Counted from the first letter of the stretch, positions 14,171 through 22,759 are shown. The stretch: 35,004 nt of DNA from Candidatus Gastranaerophilales bacterium (GCA_944322625.1 CALUPN010000013.1:1-35004); one strand, 5' to 3'. A program made the numbers and translations. The notes: a model not told the origin generated them from the sequence alone.

Positions 14171-17100
14171 ATGTTACAGGAAGCGACAAGAGCAATAAAT
14201 TCGGCATTCAATAACAGTTTTATAAAAAAATTAAGCCAGTATCTTCACGATTGCGTAAGAGAAGAGGTAAAAAGCTCGACTTTCAGAAACCTTAAGGCTG
14301 ATAAAGACAACAAATGGATATTTTTAGACGGGTCTGACCGTCTGTTCACAGAGGGCTTGGAATACCTGCCGCTTGAGGGTTCTGACCCAAAATTAACAGA
14401 GCTTATGATTCAGTCTGAAACAAGCCAGAAAGATAAATATCTGATTTACGGGTATATTTTTATTACGGGAAAATCCAAATCCGGCAAGAAAAACGAGTTC
14501 TTAACTCCGCTTCTTTACGCTCCCTGCAGGCTTGAAAGAAACGGGGTGAATATAAACTGTATGCTCACTGATGAGTTTCTTTCTCTTAATACGGGGGCAC
14601 TTACTGCTTTAATGAAAAAGAGTGATGATGAAGATGAAACAGAGCAGCTTCTTGAAGGACTTCTGGACGTTGTGCCTTCTGTTCCTATTAATCAGGAGAA
14701 GCTTGATATATTTTTAACAACACTGAAATCGATTATTCCGGATATTGACGTGTCACTCAATCCCGCAATGAAAATTGAAGAGGATAATATCTCAAAAGAT
14801 TTTTATTCGGAAAAAATTAACTCTGAAAACATTGACGAAATCATTGAGGAAGAAGAAAACGCTAAGAAAACGCAGATTAAGCTTGATAAAATAAGCCTTA
14901 CAAACCAGTGCGCAATAATTTTAACCAAGCGCCCCGCAGTTACAGCAGGCGTTCTGCACGAGCTTACGCAAATCGCTGAAAAGCCGAGCGGGTTGTACAG
15001 AGAAACCGTATTAAACCTGATAAACGAAGAATACACACAGTCAAAGCCGACTGACAGCCAGCAAAAAACTCTTGCTGACTTTTTCCCCGTAACTCCTCTG
15101 TCGCTTTCTGATGCCCAATTAAACGTAATTAAGCATGTAGAAAATGCCCGTCTTGTATCGGTTTTCGGTCCCCCGGGGACTGGAAAATCACAGACAATTG
15201 TTAACCTTGTCGCCCATCTTATTGCAAACGGAAAAACCGTTCTTGTCGCATCCCGCATGGATAAAGCAGTTGATGTTGTTGCAGAAAGGCTCAATTCTTT
15301 AGGGGCGCCGTTTTTAGCCCTAAGGGCAGGCAGGCTGAATTATCAAAGAGAATTGAGTATGCAGCTTCAAGACCTGCTTGCAGGTAAAGTAGATTTGGAT
15401 GAAGGTGCTGAAAATTCTATTCTTTGCGATGTTTCGGATATGGAAAACCTTTTGAAGGCGATTAATGATTTAGAGAAAAAATCCGAAAAAATAATCAAGC
15501 TTGAAGGCGAATGGACTGGCGTAAAAGGGCAGATTGACTTAGAAAAGCCGATGCATTCTAATCCGAAATTTATTAAAAATATTCTGAAAGAAGATGAGAT
15601 TACAACTGTCGAGAATTCAATCAAAGCTTTATCAGAAAACCTTGAAAAATCCGGTTTCTGGACAGGAATAAAAAACATGTCCGCAATCGGGAATTTGAAA
15701 AAGATTTTGAAGGTTAATAATTTTGATGTAAACAATGAAAACCTTGCGCTTCTTAAGAATGAACTTGAGTTTGCGAAACTGGTTTGCAAAGCCCGCATGA
15801 TTGAAACAGAAATTCAAACAACCGGAAATATTCATATTCTATCTGAACAAATACGGAATTTGAAACAGAAACAGAAACGTCTTGCGATAGATATTCTAAA
15901 AACAAAACGCAGACAGGCTCTAAAAGGATTAATGCAAGACCCTGTAAAGAGGCAGCGGCTTTTTGTGCATTCAAAATCACTGGTAGAGAGGAAGAAAAAC
16001 CTCCAAAACAGGCTTCTTGAAACCGAGGATTTTAAACCGCTTCTTGAGGCGTTTCCCTGCTGGTGCGTTACAACTTACGCAGTATCCGGCTCACTTCCGA
16101 TGAAACCGGGTTTATTCGATGTTGTAATCATCGATGAAGCTTCTCAATGCGATATTGCAAGCTGTTTCCCTATATTATTCAGAGCTAAAAAAGCTGTCGT
16201 AGTTGGTGATGATAAGCAATTACCGCATCTTTCTTTCTTAGAAAAAGCCAAAGAACAATCGTTTATGTCACAATACGGAATTAATGACAGGTATCAGTTA
16301 ATGTGGCGTTTCAGAACAAACTCAATGTTCGATTTAGCGAATTATTATTCAATGCACCCCGTTCTTTTAGATGAGCACTTTAGGAGTCTGCCTCCGATAA
16401 TTAATTTCTCAAACAAAGAATTCTACGGCGGAAGAATTAAGGTTATGAGAAGGAATGACAATACGAAAAAAGTTCTTGAAACCGTAGTTGTACCGGACGG
16501 TAAAGTCGATTTTGACGCAACAAGAAATTTACCGGAGATTGAAGCTTTAGTAAAAAGATTGTATGAAATAGTTGTTGAAGATGAGAGAAAAAATCCGGAA
16601 ACGCCTGTGAGCATCGGTATAATTTCGCCTTTCAGAGCGCAGGTTGAGCAGTTAAAAATCTCTGTTGCAAAGGTGCTGTCTGAACACATGATGGCGAAAC
16701 ACCAGATAGAAATCGGTACAGCACATACTTTTCAGGGAGATGAAAGAGATATAATCCTTACTTCCTGGGCTTATGCAAACAACAGCTTTCCGCAGAGCCT
16801 TATATTCCTGCAAAAGCCGAATTTGTTTAATGTCGCAATCACAAGAGCGCGTTATCAGGTGATTAATTTTATCTCCAAAAATCCGAGAGAACTTCCGGAA
16901 GGGCTTTTGAGAAGCTATTTAGGTTATGTTGAAGAGTATGAAAACAGGTATGCTTTAGTTAATTCAGATGATTTTGACGAGAATATTTATAAAAACGCAT
17001 TTGAAAAAGAGGTTGCGGATGCTTTTAGAGAAATCGGACATCAGGTAACCTGCGGCGCGGAAATTGCCGGCTTAAGCGTTGATTTGCTTGTAGATAACAA

Positions 17101-17272
17101 GTTTGTAATCGAAATTGACGGAGTTGAAGATAAAACTCCATCAAAAGTGTCAAACATGAAAAAACAGGCAATCATTGAACGCTCGGGCTTAAAGGTCTCA
17201 AGGATTTCAAAACGAGAATGGCAGTATTCACCAAAAGCCTGCATTGACAGAGTGATTAATTCAAATATGTAG
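14171..17272 (+). CDS. SF1 (UPF1/DNA2-like) helicase with C-terminal DUF559/Vsr-like nuclease domain
   Basis: This 1033-residue protein combines three parts. Residues 1 to about 310 are unrecognised. The helicase core has Walker A GPPGTGKS (333-340), DEASQ Walker B (655-659), motif III GDDKQLP (679-685), LDEHFRSLPP, GIISPFRAQVEQL, HTFQGDE (about 850) and NVAITRAR (about 886), characteristic of the AAA_11/AAA_12 UPF1-like SF1 group. About 320 residues, partly coiled coil, lie between Walker A and B. From about residue 940 a PD-(D/E)xK-like domain follows: FEKEVADAFREIGHQV, SVDLLVDNKFVIEIDGVED and a downstream helix ending in GLKVSRISKREW, as in DUF559/Vsr-like nucleases. The ATG at 14171 has AGGAG 7 bases upstream; an ATG at 14141 precedes that site. 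Such fusions occur in phage-defence proteins, but the role here is inferred. Confidence 0.88.
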   Translation: MLQEATRAINSAFNNSFIKKLSQYLHDCVREEVKSSTFRNLKADKDNKWIFLDGSDRLFTEGLEYLPLEGSDPKLTELMIQSETSQKDKYLIYGYIFITGKSKSGKKNEFLTPLLYAPCRLERNGVNINCMLTDEFLSLNTGALTALMKKSDDEDETEQLLEGLLDVVPSVPINQEKLDIFLTTLKSIIPDIDVSLNPAMKIEEDNISKDFYSEKINSENIDEIIEEEENAKKTQIKLDKISLTNQCAIILTKRPAVTAGVLHELTQIAEKPSGLYRETVLNLINEEYTQSKPTDSQQKTLADFFPVTPLSLSDAQLNVIKHVENARLVSVFGPPGTGKSQTIVNLVAHLIANGKTVLVASRMDKAVDVVAERLNSLGAPFLALRAGRLNYQRELSMQLQDLLAGKVDLDEGAENSILCDVSDMENLLKAINDLEKKSEKIIKLEGEWTGVKGQIDLEKPMHSNPKFIKNILKEDEITTVENSIKALSENLEKSGFWTGIKNMSAIGNLKKILKVNNFDVNNENLALLKNELEFAKLVCKARMIETEIQTTGNIHILSEQIRNLKQKQKRLAIDILKTKRRQALKGLMQDPVKRQRLFVHSKSLVERKKNLQNRLLETEDFKPLLEAFPCWCVTTYAVSGSLPMKPGLFDVVIIDEASQCDIASCFPILFRAKKAVVVGDDKQLPHLSFLEKAKEQSFMSQYGINDRYQLMWRFRTNSMFDLANYYSMHPVLLDEHFRSLPPIINFSNKEFYGGRIKVMRRNDNTKKVLETVVVPDGKVDFDATRNLPEIEALVKRLYEIVVEDERKNPETPVSIGIISPFRAQVEQLKISVAKVLSEHMMAKHQIEIGTAHTFQGDERDIILTSWAYANNSFPQSLIFLQKPNLFNVAITRARYQVINFISKNPRELPEGLLRSYLGYVEEYENRYALVNSDDFDENIYKNAFEKEVADAFREIGHQVTCGAEIAGLSVDLLVDNKFVIEIDGVEDKTPSKVSNMKKQAIIERSGLKVSRISKREWQYSPKACIDRVINSNM

Positions 17273-17317
17273 ATTTTGATGTGGTAAATCTGTACAGTCT
17301 GTCCCGTTATAACAAAT

Positions 17318-17623
17318 TTAGGCGACTTTTAGAGTTAAACCCAATTCTTTGAGGATTTTTGCTAATGTTGTAATTTTGGGTTCTTTTTTCCCATTTATGA
17401 TATTGTATAAACTTGTTCTACTTAAATCGATTTTTTCAGCAAAGCCTTGCATTGAATCTTTTGATTTAATAACAAGTTCTAATGCTCGATAAAATACATT
17501 AAAGTTTCCATCTTCAATATATTGTTCAAAAGCATAACTCAAGTATTCTTTTAAATCTTCTTGAGTGTTAAATACTTGAACAAAAGCATCGTCCATAGAT
17601 ATTGAATTTCTATAATTATTCAT
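17318..17623 (-). CDS. HigA-type antitoxin, XRE-family HTH
   Basis: This 101-residue protein matches the group annotated as probable addiction-module antidote proteins. The N-terminal part (DDAFVQVFNTQEDLKEYLSYAFEQYIEDGNFNVFYRALELVIKSKD) is followed by a helix-turn-helix SMQGFAEKIDLSRTSLYNIINGKKEPKITTLAKILKELGL. It should neutralise the preceding toxin and, through its HTH, bind the palindrome upstream of the toxin gene to repress the operon. The ATG at 17623 lies 8 bases inside the toxin gene with TGGAGA as ribosome binding site in the toxin coding sequence, so translation is coupled. It is the second gene of the pair, the order usual for higBA. Confidence 0.9.
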   Translation of the reverse strand: MNNYRNSISMDDAFVQVFNTQEDLKEYLSYAFEQYIEDGNFNVFYRALELVIKSKDSMQGFAEKIDLSRTSLYNIINGKKEPKITTLAKILKELGLTLKVA

Positions 17624-17939
17624 TGTTTTGTCTCCATATTGTTAAATATTCTTTAGCTTTTAAAATGTCATTACTTTGCAATTTTTTATCTCCGGCATTT
17701 AAAAGCAGAACTACTACGTTATTTATTTCTGTATAATAAATCCTGTATCCACTGCCAAAATTAAAACGCAATTCAGATAATTCACTATCTATCTTTTTGA
17801 AATCCCCGAAATTATCATCTTGTTCAATTCTGGTCAGCCTGTCTTGAACTCTTGTCCTAAAAGATTTGTCAAGAGTTTTTAACCATTCAACAACAGGGAC
17901 TTTATTATTTGTGTGACAATAAAACATAATTTGTTTCAT
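17616..17939 (-). CDS. HigB-type toxin, RelE/ParE superfamily
   Basis: The 107-residue product matches the addiction-module killer group within the RelE/ParE superfamily: VPVVEWLKTLDKSFRTRVQDRLTRIEQDDNFGDFKKIDSELSELRFNFGSGYRIYYTEINNVVVLLLNAGDKKLQSNDILKAKEYL contains the strand pattern RxxxGxGYRIYY followed by LLLxxGDKxxQxxDI. Such toxins usually cut mRNA on the ribosome, though members of this subgroup are poorly characterised and the activity is inferred. It is the first gene, overlapping the antitoxin by 8 bases. No Shine-Dalgarno precedes the ATG and the -10 box ends only 6 bases upstream, so the mRNA should be leaderless for the toxin while the antitoxin has a proper site. Confidence 0.9.
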   Translation of the reverse strand: MKQIMFYCHTNNKVPVVEWLKTLDKSFRTRVQDRLTRIEQDDNFGDFKKIDSELSELRFNFGSGYRIYYTEINNVVVLLLNAGDKKLQSNDILKAKEYLTIWRQNNE

Positions 17940-17945
17940 AATTGT

Positions 17946-17974
17946 ATTGTAAACTAAAGTTTACACAAAATCAA
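17946..17974 (-). promoter_or_regulatory. Promoter of the toxin-antitoxin operon
   Basis: On the minus strand TTGATT (17974-17969), 17 bases, TACAAT (17951-17946). Initiation would be at about 17939, the first base of the toxin ATG. The palindromic operator covers the spacer and part of the -10. Confidence 0.7.
17948..17965 (-). promoter_or_regulatory. Palindromic operator of the toxin-antitoxin operon
   Basis: TGTAAACTAAAGTTTACA is a perfect 8-bp inverted repeat with a 2-base centre. It overlaps the -10 and spacer of the toxin promoter, the position expected for autorepression by an HTH antitoxin alone or in complex with the toxin. Confidence 0.75.
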
Positions 17975-18010
17975 GCTTTCAAAATGACTTTTGACTTAAA
18001 TAAATTTACA

Positions 18011-18040
18011 TTGACAGAGCAGTAAATAGTAACATATAAT
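18011..18040 (+). promoter_or_regulatory. Promoter of the Pif1-like helicase, predicted leaderless start
   Basis: TTGACA (18011-18016), 18 bases, TATAAT (18035-18040), both perfect hexamers. The ATG begins 7 bases after the -10, at the expected +1, and there is no ribosome binding site between them. Confidence 0.8.
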
Positions 18041-18046
18041 CAGTTT

Positions 18047-20038
18047 ATGGAAAGATTTGATTTTTCTAATCCAGCTGAAACACTTAAAGAATTGACTTCT
18101 GAAACAATAAGCTACAGGGATTTGCAAGAAACGGCCGAAAAACTTATGCCGTCGCTTTCTGCTATGCATGTAAATCAAGACGGGAGGAAATATCAATCGA
18201 TAACCCAATGTATACTTGATTGTTTGAGAAGAATATATGACTTTAAATCCGCCGAGTGGGTTGCCGAAAACAAATTAACTTATGAGCTTAAGCCGGGAGA
18301 AAAACCAATAAATTTTAAACGGATTAATTCCAAGCAGGAAGTCTGCTTGTACAAAATAATAAATTTTGATCAGATAGATTTTTCAAAAGAAATTGAATAT
18401 GCAGACGAATACGAAGTTATAAAAACTCCGATATCAAAAGTAAAACAAGAAGAAGATAATACTTTATCTAAGATTTTAACTTTGCTGCAAAACGGTGAAA
18501 ATGTATTTTTAACAGGTTTTGCCGGAACAGGAAAGAGTTATATCCTGAATAAATTAAAAGAAAAATTAAAGAAAAAACTTACAATTACAAGCACAACGGG
18601 TATTGCGGCTGTTAATGTAAAAGGGCAGACTTTGCATTCCTGGGCTGGAGTAGGTTTATGCAGAAATACAATTTCTCATACCGTTGAAAAAATCAGAGGA
18701 AGAAAAACACAACTTAATCAGATATTAAAATGTAAAATATTAGCAGTCGATGAAATTTCAATGTTAAATATTGAAACCTTAGAATATGTTAATGAGGTGC
18801 TTAAAATACTGCGCGAATCTGAAAAACCTTTTGGCGGAATTCAGGTTCTTTTTATCGGCGACTTTTTTCAGCTCCCTCCTGTTAATAAGGATGAAAATAT
18901 TGAGCGTCGTTATTGTTTTGATTCTCCGGTCTGGTATGAATTAAATCTGAAAAATGTGATATTAAAGAAGAATTACCGGCAGAATGAAGAGAATTTTATT
19001 ACTGCACTTGCTCATATGAGAGAAAATTGTTTAGATGCAGATGATATCAAACTCCTTCGCGGGCGATGCACAGATATTGATACATTCGAAACCAATATTT
19101 TGCATATATTTTCAACAAATGAAGAAGCAAATCGCTATAATAGAGCAAAATTCAACATGATAGAAGAGCCTGTACAAATTTTCAGAGCAGAAGACGGAGT
19201 TTACAGAGGAACTAAACTTGTATCGGAAAATTTAACAGAAAGTGAAAATTATATTCTTGAAATTTTTTCTAAAAATTGCCGTGCAGAGAATGAAATCATT
19301 CTTAAGCTCGGAGCAAGAGTTATGCTGCTTGTAAATATGGACTTTAATAAAGGTCTTATAAACGGTGCTTGCGGAACTATTCAGGAATTTAACAACAGCA
19401 GCATTTTAATAAAATTTGATAACGGAATAATTGCTCCCATTCCGAAACATAAGTTTGAATATTATTATAATGAGAGAGTTGTTGCCGAACGGCTTCAATA
19501 TCCCCTAAAACTGGCATATGGTATAACAATCCATAAATCTCAGGGAATGACTCTCGACAAACTTGTAGTTGATTGTGCAAGAATTTTTGAGCGCGGACAG
19601 GCTTATGTTGCGATGAGCAGAGTTAAGACTTTAGACGGTTTATATATTAAAAATTTTGAGCCGGAAAAGGTTATGGTTGATTCACGTGTTGCTAAATTTT
19701 ATGAAGATTTGGTTGAAACAGGAAATGTTCCGCCGGTTATTATTACGGAATACGATGATGAAGCCTGCAGTGATAATATAAAAGAGCTGATTACGGATTG
19801 CGTTAATGAATTTAGCGGTTCTTACGGGAAAAGCGGTTTTTGTAAAATATTGACCGGAAGCAGTCAAATAAAAGCAAACGGTTATAACGATAATGTTTTT
19901 AATTCAAAATATTTCGGAAGGTTGAAAGGTTTCAGCCAAAAAGGAGTCGGCGATATTATTGAAGAACTTGTACAGGATAAAAAAATAGAAGTAAAGAAAA
20001 TAAGTTTCGGTCGGCCGGTTTTGTGTAAGAAGAGTTAA
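18047..20038 (+). CDS. Pif1-like SF1B helicase with C-terminal RQC-like winged helix
   Basis: This 663-residue protein has an unrecognised N-terminal region (about 1-135), then a Pif1/RecD-like 5'-3' helicase core. The core shows Walker A GFAGTGKS (157-164), TSTTGIAAVNVKGQTLHSWAGVG, DEISML, GGIQVLFIGDFFQLPPV, GARVMLLVN, YGITIHKSQGMTLD and QAYVAMSRVKTLDGLY. The last ~75 residues (YGKSGFCKILTGSSQIKANG, then GRLKGFSQKGVGDIIEELV and VKKISFGRPVL) resemble the RecQ C-terminal (RQC) winged-helix pattern; that assignment is mine by eye. Pif1 enzymes unwind G-quadruplexes, forks and R-loops. The gene is divergent from the toxin-antitoxin pair and ends 2 bases from the convergent permease gene. It appears to be translated from a leaderless mRNA. 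Confidence 0.9.
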   Translation: MERFDFSNPAETLKELTSETISYRDLQETAEKLMPSLSAMHVNQDGRKYQSITQCILDCLRRIYDFKSAEWVAENKLTYELKPGEKPINFKRINSKQEVCLYKIINFDQIDFSKEIEYADEYEVIKTPISKVKQEEDNTLSKILTLLQNGENVFLTGFAGTGKSYILNKLKEKLKKKLTITSTTGIAAVNVKGQTLHSWAGVGLCRNTISHTVEKIRGRKTQLNQILKCKILAVDEISMLNIETLEYVNEVLKILRESEKPFGGIQVLFIGDFFQLPPVNKDENIERRYCFDSPVWYELNLKNVILKKNYRQNEENFITALAHMRENCLDADDIKLLRGRCTDIDTFETNILHIFSTNEEANRYNRAKFNMIEEPVQIFRAEDGVYRGTKLVSENLTESENYILEIFSKNCRAENEIILKLGARVMLLVNMDFNKGLINGACGTIQEFNNSSILIKFDNGIIAPIPKHKFEYYYNERVVAERLQYPLKLAYGITIHKSQGMTLDKLVVDCARIFERGQAYVAMSRVKTLDGLYIKNFEPEKVMVDSRVAKFYEDLVETGNVPPVIITEYDDEACSDNIKELITDCVNEFSGSYGKSGFCKILTGSSQIKANGYNDNVFNSKYFGRLKGFSQKGVGDIIEELVQDKKIEVKKISFGRPVLCKKS

Positions 20039-20040
20039 AC

Positions 20041-20889
20041 CTATTTGGCAAGTTTTTTCTGCAGCAGCGCAAGTATTAATATTATCCCAAAGAGTATATA
20101 AGCAAGCGCACAGGATTTCCCGATATCAAAATATTCAAAAGCATATTTATAAATCGAATAAACTATAACATTTGTTGAATTTTCAGGCCCGCCTGAGGTC
20201 ATAACATAAATCAGGTCAAAGACTTGAAATGATGAAATCGCGGTAACAATGGTTACAAAATAAATCGTTGGTTTAAGAAGAGGAAGAGTTATTTCTTTAA
20301 AAACCCTGAATTTGTCCGCACCGTCAATCTCAGCGGCTTCATAAATATTTGAATTTATAGTGGTTAATCCGGTCAGGAAAAGAATAACATTATATCCTAT
20401 AAGTTTCCAAACTGATACAAAAATCAATACCGGCATGGCAAGATGAGTATCAAACAACCAAGTCAGATGTGTTTTAAAAACTGAATTGACAAGACCGATA
20501 TTAGGATCAAAAATCCAGGCCCAAACAATTGCAATAACAATTGCAGGAGTGATAAAAGGTAAAAAATATATTGTTTTAAAAATTTCCGCACATTTGATTT
20601 TTGAATTCAGTATTGCTGCCAGAATAAGAGGTATAATAACAGCAAAAACAGTTGTAGAAATTGCGTACACAAAAGTATTGGCCAAAATTTGCAAAAATTC
20701 GCTTTCGGATAAAACAGCTTTATAATTATCAAACCCAATAAATTTTATATCACTCAACAAATCCCATTCCGTAAAACTTAATGCAAAAGAACAAAATACC
20801 GGAATTACGATAAAGATAAAAATCCCGACAACAGCGGGTAATACAAATAAAAAACCCGGCGATATGTTTTTATAAAAGCACTTTTTCAT
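20041..20889 (-). CDS. Sugar-type ABC transporter permease, MalF/UgpA-like
   Basis: The 282-residue protein has six predicted membrane segments (first at about 12-35, GFLFVLPAVVGIFIFIVIPV) and the EAA loop EAAEIDGADKFRVFKEITLPLLKP, which contacts the ATPase. The short form lacks MalF's large periplasmic insert and matches the UgpA/LacF/MsmF class, the first permease of CUT1 importers for oligosaccharides or glycerol-phosphate diesters. Substrate cannot be deduced. Its partner permease is probably the MalG-like gene 3.8 kb away, with no binding protein or ATPase in the window. No Shine-Dalgarno; a TATAAT ends 7 bases before the ATG. Confidence 0.92.
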   Translation of the reverse strand: MKKCFYKNISPGFLFVLPAVVGIFIFIVIPVFCSFALSFTEWDLLSDIKFIGFDNYKAVLSESEFLQILANTFVYAISTTVFAVIIPLILAAILNSKIKCAEIFKTIYFLPFITPAIVIAIVWAWIFDPNIGLVNSVFKTHLTWLFDTHLAMPVLIFVSVWKLIGYNVILFLTGLTTINSNIYEAAEIDGADKFRVFKEITLPLLKPTIYFVTIVTAISSFQVFDLIYVMTSGGPENSTNVIVYSIYKYAFEYFDIGKSCALAYILFGIILILALLQKKLAK

Positions 20890-20896
20890 ATATTTT

Positions 20897-20902
20897 ATTA
20901 TA
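20897..20902 (-). promoter_or_regulatory. -10 box of the MalF-like permease, predicted leaderless start
   Basis: TGATATAAT on the minus strand (TATAAT at 20902-20897), then 7 bases to the ATG at 20889, with no ribosome binding site. Confidence 0.6.
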
Positions 20903-20930
20903 TCATTGTAATTTAATAAAAATAAGATAA

Positions 20931-20959
20931 TTTCTTTAGTGCTCTATTTATGATAAAAT
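20931..20959 (+). promoter_or_regulatory. Candidate promoter of proS-dnaB-mntP
   Basis: TTTCTT (20931-20936), 17 bases, TAAAAT (20954-20959) with TGA as an extended -10. Weak hexamers, but the only arrangement with normal spacing and a leader of about 29 bases carrying AAGGGGAA. Confidence 0.38.
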
Positions 20960-20994
20960 TTTATGTATAAATTAGTTAAGGGGAATCAATTATC

Positions 20995-22737
20995 ATGAAA
21001 ATGTCAAAATTATTCGTTCAGACTTTAAGGGAGTATCCTTCCGATGCTGAAGTTATATCACATAAGATGCTTGTAAGAGCAGGTTTTATAAGAAAACTCA
21101 CAAGCGGGGTTTATAATTATCTTCCGCTTATGTGGCGGGTTTTAAAGAAGATTGAAAATATTGTAAGAGAAGAAATGGATTCAGCAGGCGCGCAGGAGCT
21201 TCTCATGCCTTTTGTCCAGCCTAAAGAACTCTGGGAAGAGTCCGGCAGATGGGAAGTTTACGGTAAAGAGCTTATGCGGCTTAAAGACCGTCATAACCGT
21301 GAAATGTGCTTAGGGCCTACGCATGAAGAAATTATCACGGCAATTGCAAGGGATGGCTTAAAATCTTATAAACAACTCCCTGTAAATCTTTATCAAATTC
21401 AATCGAAATTCCGTGATGAAGTTAGACCCCGTTTCGGACTCTTAAGAGGCCGCGAGTTTATTATGAAAGACGCTTACAGCTTTGATATGACACAGGAAGG
21501 GCTTGAAAAAGAGTATGATAATATGGCAAAAGCCTACACCCGTATATTTAAAAGATGCGGATTGAATACAAAAATGGTTCAGTCGGATTCAGGTGCAATC
21601 GGCGGAAGCGTAAGCCATGAATTTATGGTAATCACTGATACTGATGCCGGTGAAAATGATGTTTTCTATTGTGAATGCGATTATTCAGCTAATTCAAACC
21701 ATGCTGTATCAAAACTTCCGGAAGCTAAGATTGTCGGGGATTATACAAAAGCTGAAATTGTTGATACTCCTGACACTCATTCTATTGAAGAGTTGTGTGC
21801 ATTTTTAAATATTCCCGCAACTTTGATTGTAAAAACTCTTGTCTATATAATTGATAAGAAGCCTGTTTTAGCACTTATAAGAGGTGATAAAGCCGTTGAG
21901 GAAACCAAATTAATGAATGCCTTTGGCGGAGTTGATATCAGAATTGCAACCGCAGGCGAAATCGAAGAAATGATGGGAGTAAACGGTTTTGAGGCTGAAA
22001 AAGGATTTATCGGACCAAACGGTTTGAAGGAATATAACGGTTATCCGATAACGGTTATTGCTGATGAAACAGTAAAAGAAATGAAAAACTTTGTAATCGG
22101 GGTAAATCAGAAAGACAAGCACGGAGTCGGATATAACTGGGAAACAGATGTCAAACTTCCCCAAACAATTGCCGATATAAGACTTGTTGAAGCGGGAGAA
22201 TTGTGCCCTGTATGCGGAAAACCGTTAAAAGTAACACGCGGAATTGAAGTCGGAAATATTTTCCAGCTCGGAACAAAGTATTCTAAACCGATGAATGCTG
22301 TTTATACAGATATTGACGGCAAGACAAAACCTTATATTATGGGCTGTTACGGTATCGGAATTTCGAGAACGGCAGCAGCTGCCGTTGAAGCGCATTATGA
22401 TGAACACGGGATCAAATGGCCGCTTGCGATTGCGCCTTATCACGCAATTGTAATTCCTGTAAGCACAAAAGACGAATTACAGATGAAAGTTGCAAACGAT
22501 ATTTATATGACGCTGAAAAAACACGGCGTTGAAGTTGTAATTGATGACAGAGACGAGCGCGCAGGGGTAAAATTCAAAGATGCAGATTTGATAGGTTTTC
22601 CATACAGAATTACTGTAGGAAAAACAATTTCTGAAGGGCTTGTAGAATTCAAAGTCAGAGAAAGCGGAGAAGTTTCAAATATTAAACCTGAGGATGCGGC
22701 AGAAATTGTCGTAACAGCAGTGTATAATCTAAAATAA
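20995..22737 (+). CDS. proS: Prolyl-tRNA synthetase
   Basis: ProRS charges tRNA-Pro. The 580-residue protein is the bacterial form: class II catalytic core with motif 2 RPRFGLLRGREFIMKDAYSFD and motif 3 MGCYGIGISRTAAAAVE, separated by an INS editing domain at about residues 225-385 (YbaK-like, deacylates Ala-tRNA-Pro). A C-terminal anticodon-binding domain follows (PYHAIVIPVS, VEVVIDDRDERAGVKFKDADLIGFPYRITVGK). AAGGGGAA lies about 10 bases before the ATG; an in-frame ATG two codons later is also possible. It heads a plus-strand run with dnaB (22-base gap) and mntP (23-base gap). Confidence 0.97.
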   Translation: MKMSKLFVQTLREYPSDAEVISHKMLVRAGFIRKLTSGVYNYLPLMWRVLKKIENIVREEMDSAGAQELLMPFVQPKELWEESGRWEVYGKELMRLKDRHNREMCLGPTHEEIITAIARDGLKSYKQLPVNLYQIQSKFRDEVRPRFGLLRGREFIMKDAYSFDMTQEGLEKEYDNMAKAYTRIFKRCGLNTKMVQSDSGAIGGSVSHEFMVITDTDAGENDVFYCECDYSANSNHAVSKLPEAKIVGDYTKAEIVDTPDTHSIEELCAFLNIPATLIVKTLVYIIDKKPVLALIRGDKAVEETKLMNAFGGVDIRIATAGEIEEMMGVNGFEAEKGFIGPNGLKEYNGYPITVIADETVKEMKNFVIGVNQKDKHGVGYNWETDVKLPQTIADIRLVEAGELCPVCGKPLKVTRGIEVGNIFQLGTKYSKPMNAVYTDIDGKTKPYIMGCYGIGISRTAAAAVEAHYDEHGIKWPLAIAPYHAIVIPVSTKDELQMKVANDIYMTLKKHGVEVVIDDRDERAGVKFKDADLIGFPYRITVGKTISEGLVEFKVRESGEVSNIKPEDAAEIVVTAVYNLK

Positions 22738-22759
22738 AGAGTTTAATAAAGGAGTATAA

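Noticed and set aside
15367..15798. 143-residue minus-strand frame within the helicase gene
   Set aside because: Antisense shadow of the real gene, Phe/Ser-rich, without start signals.
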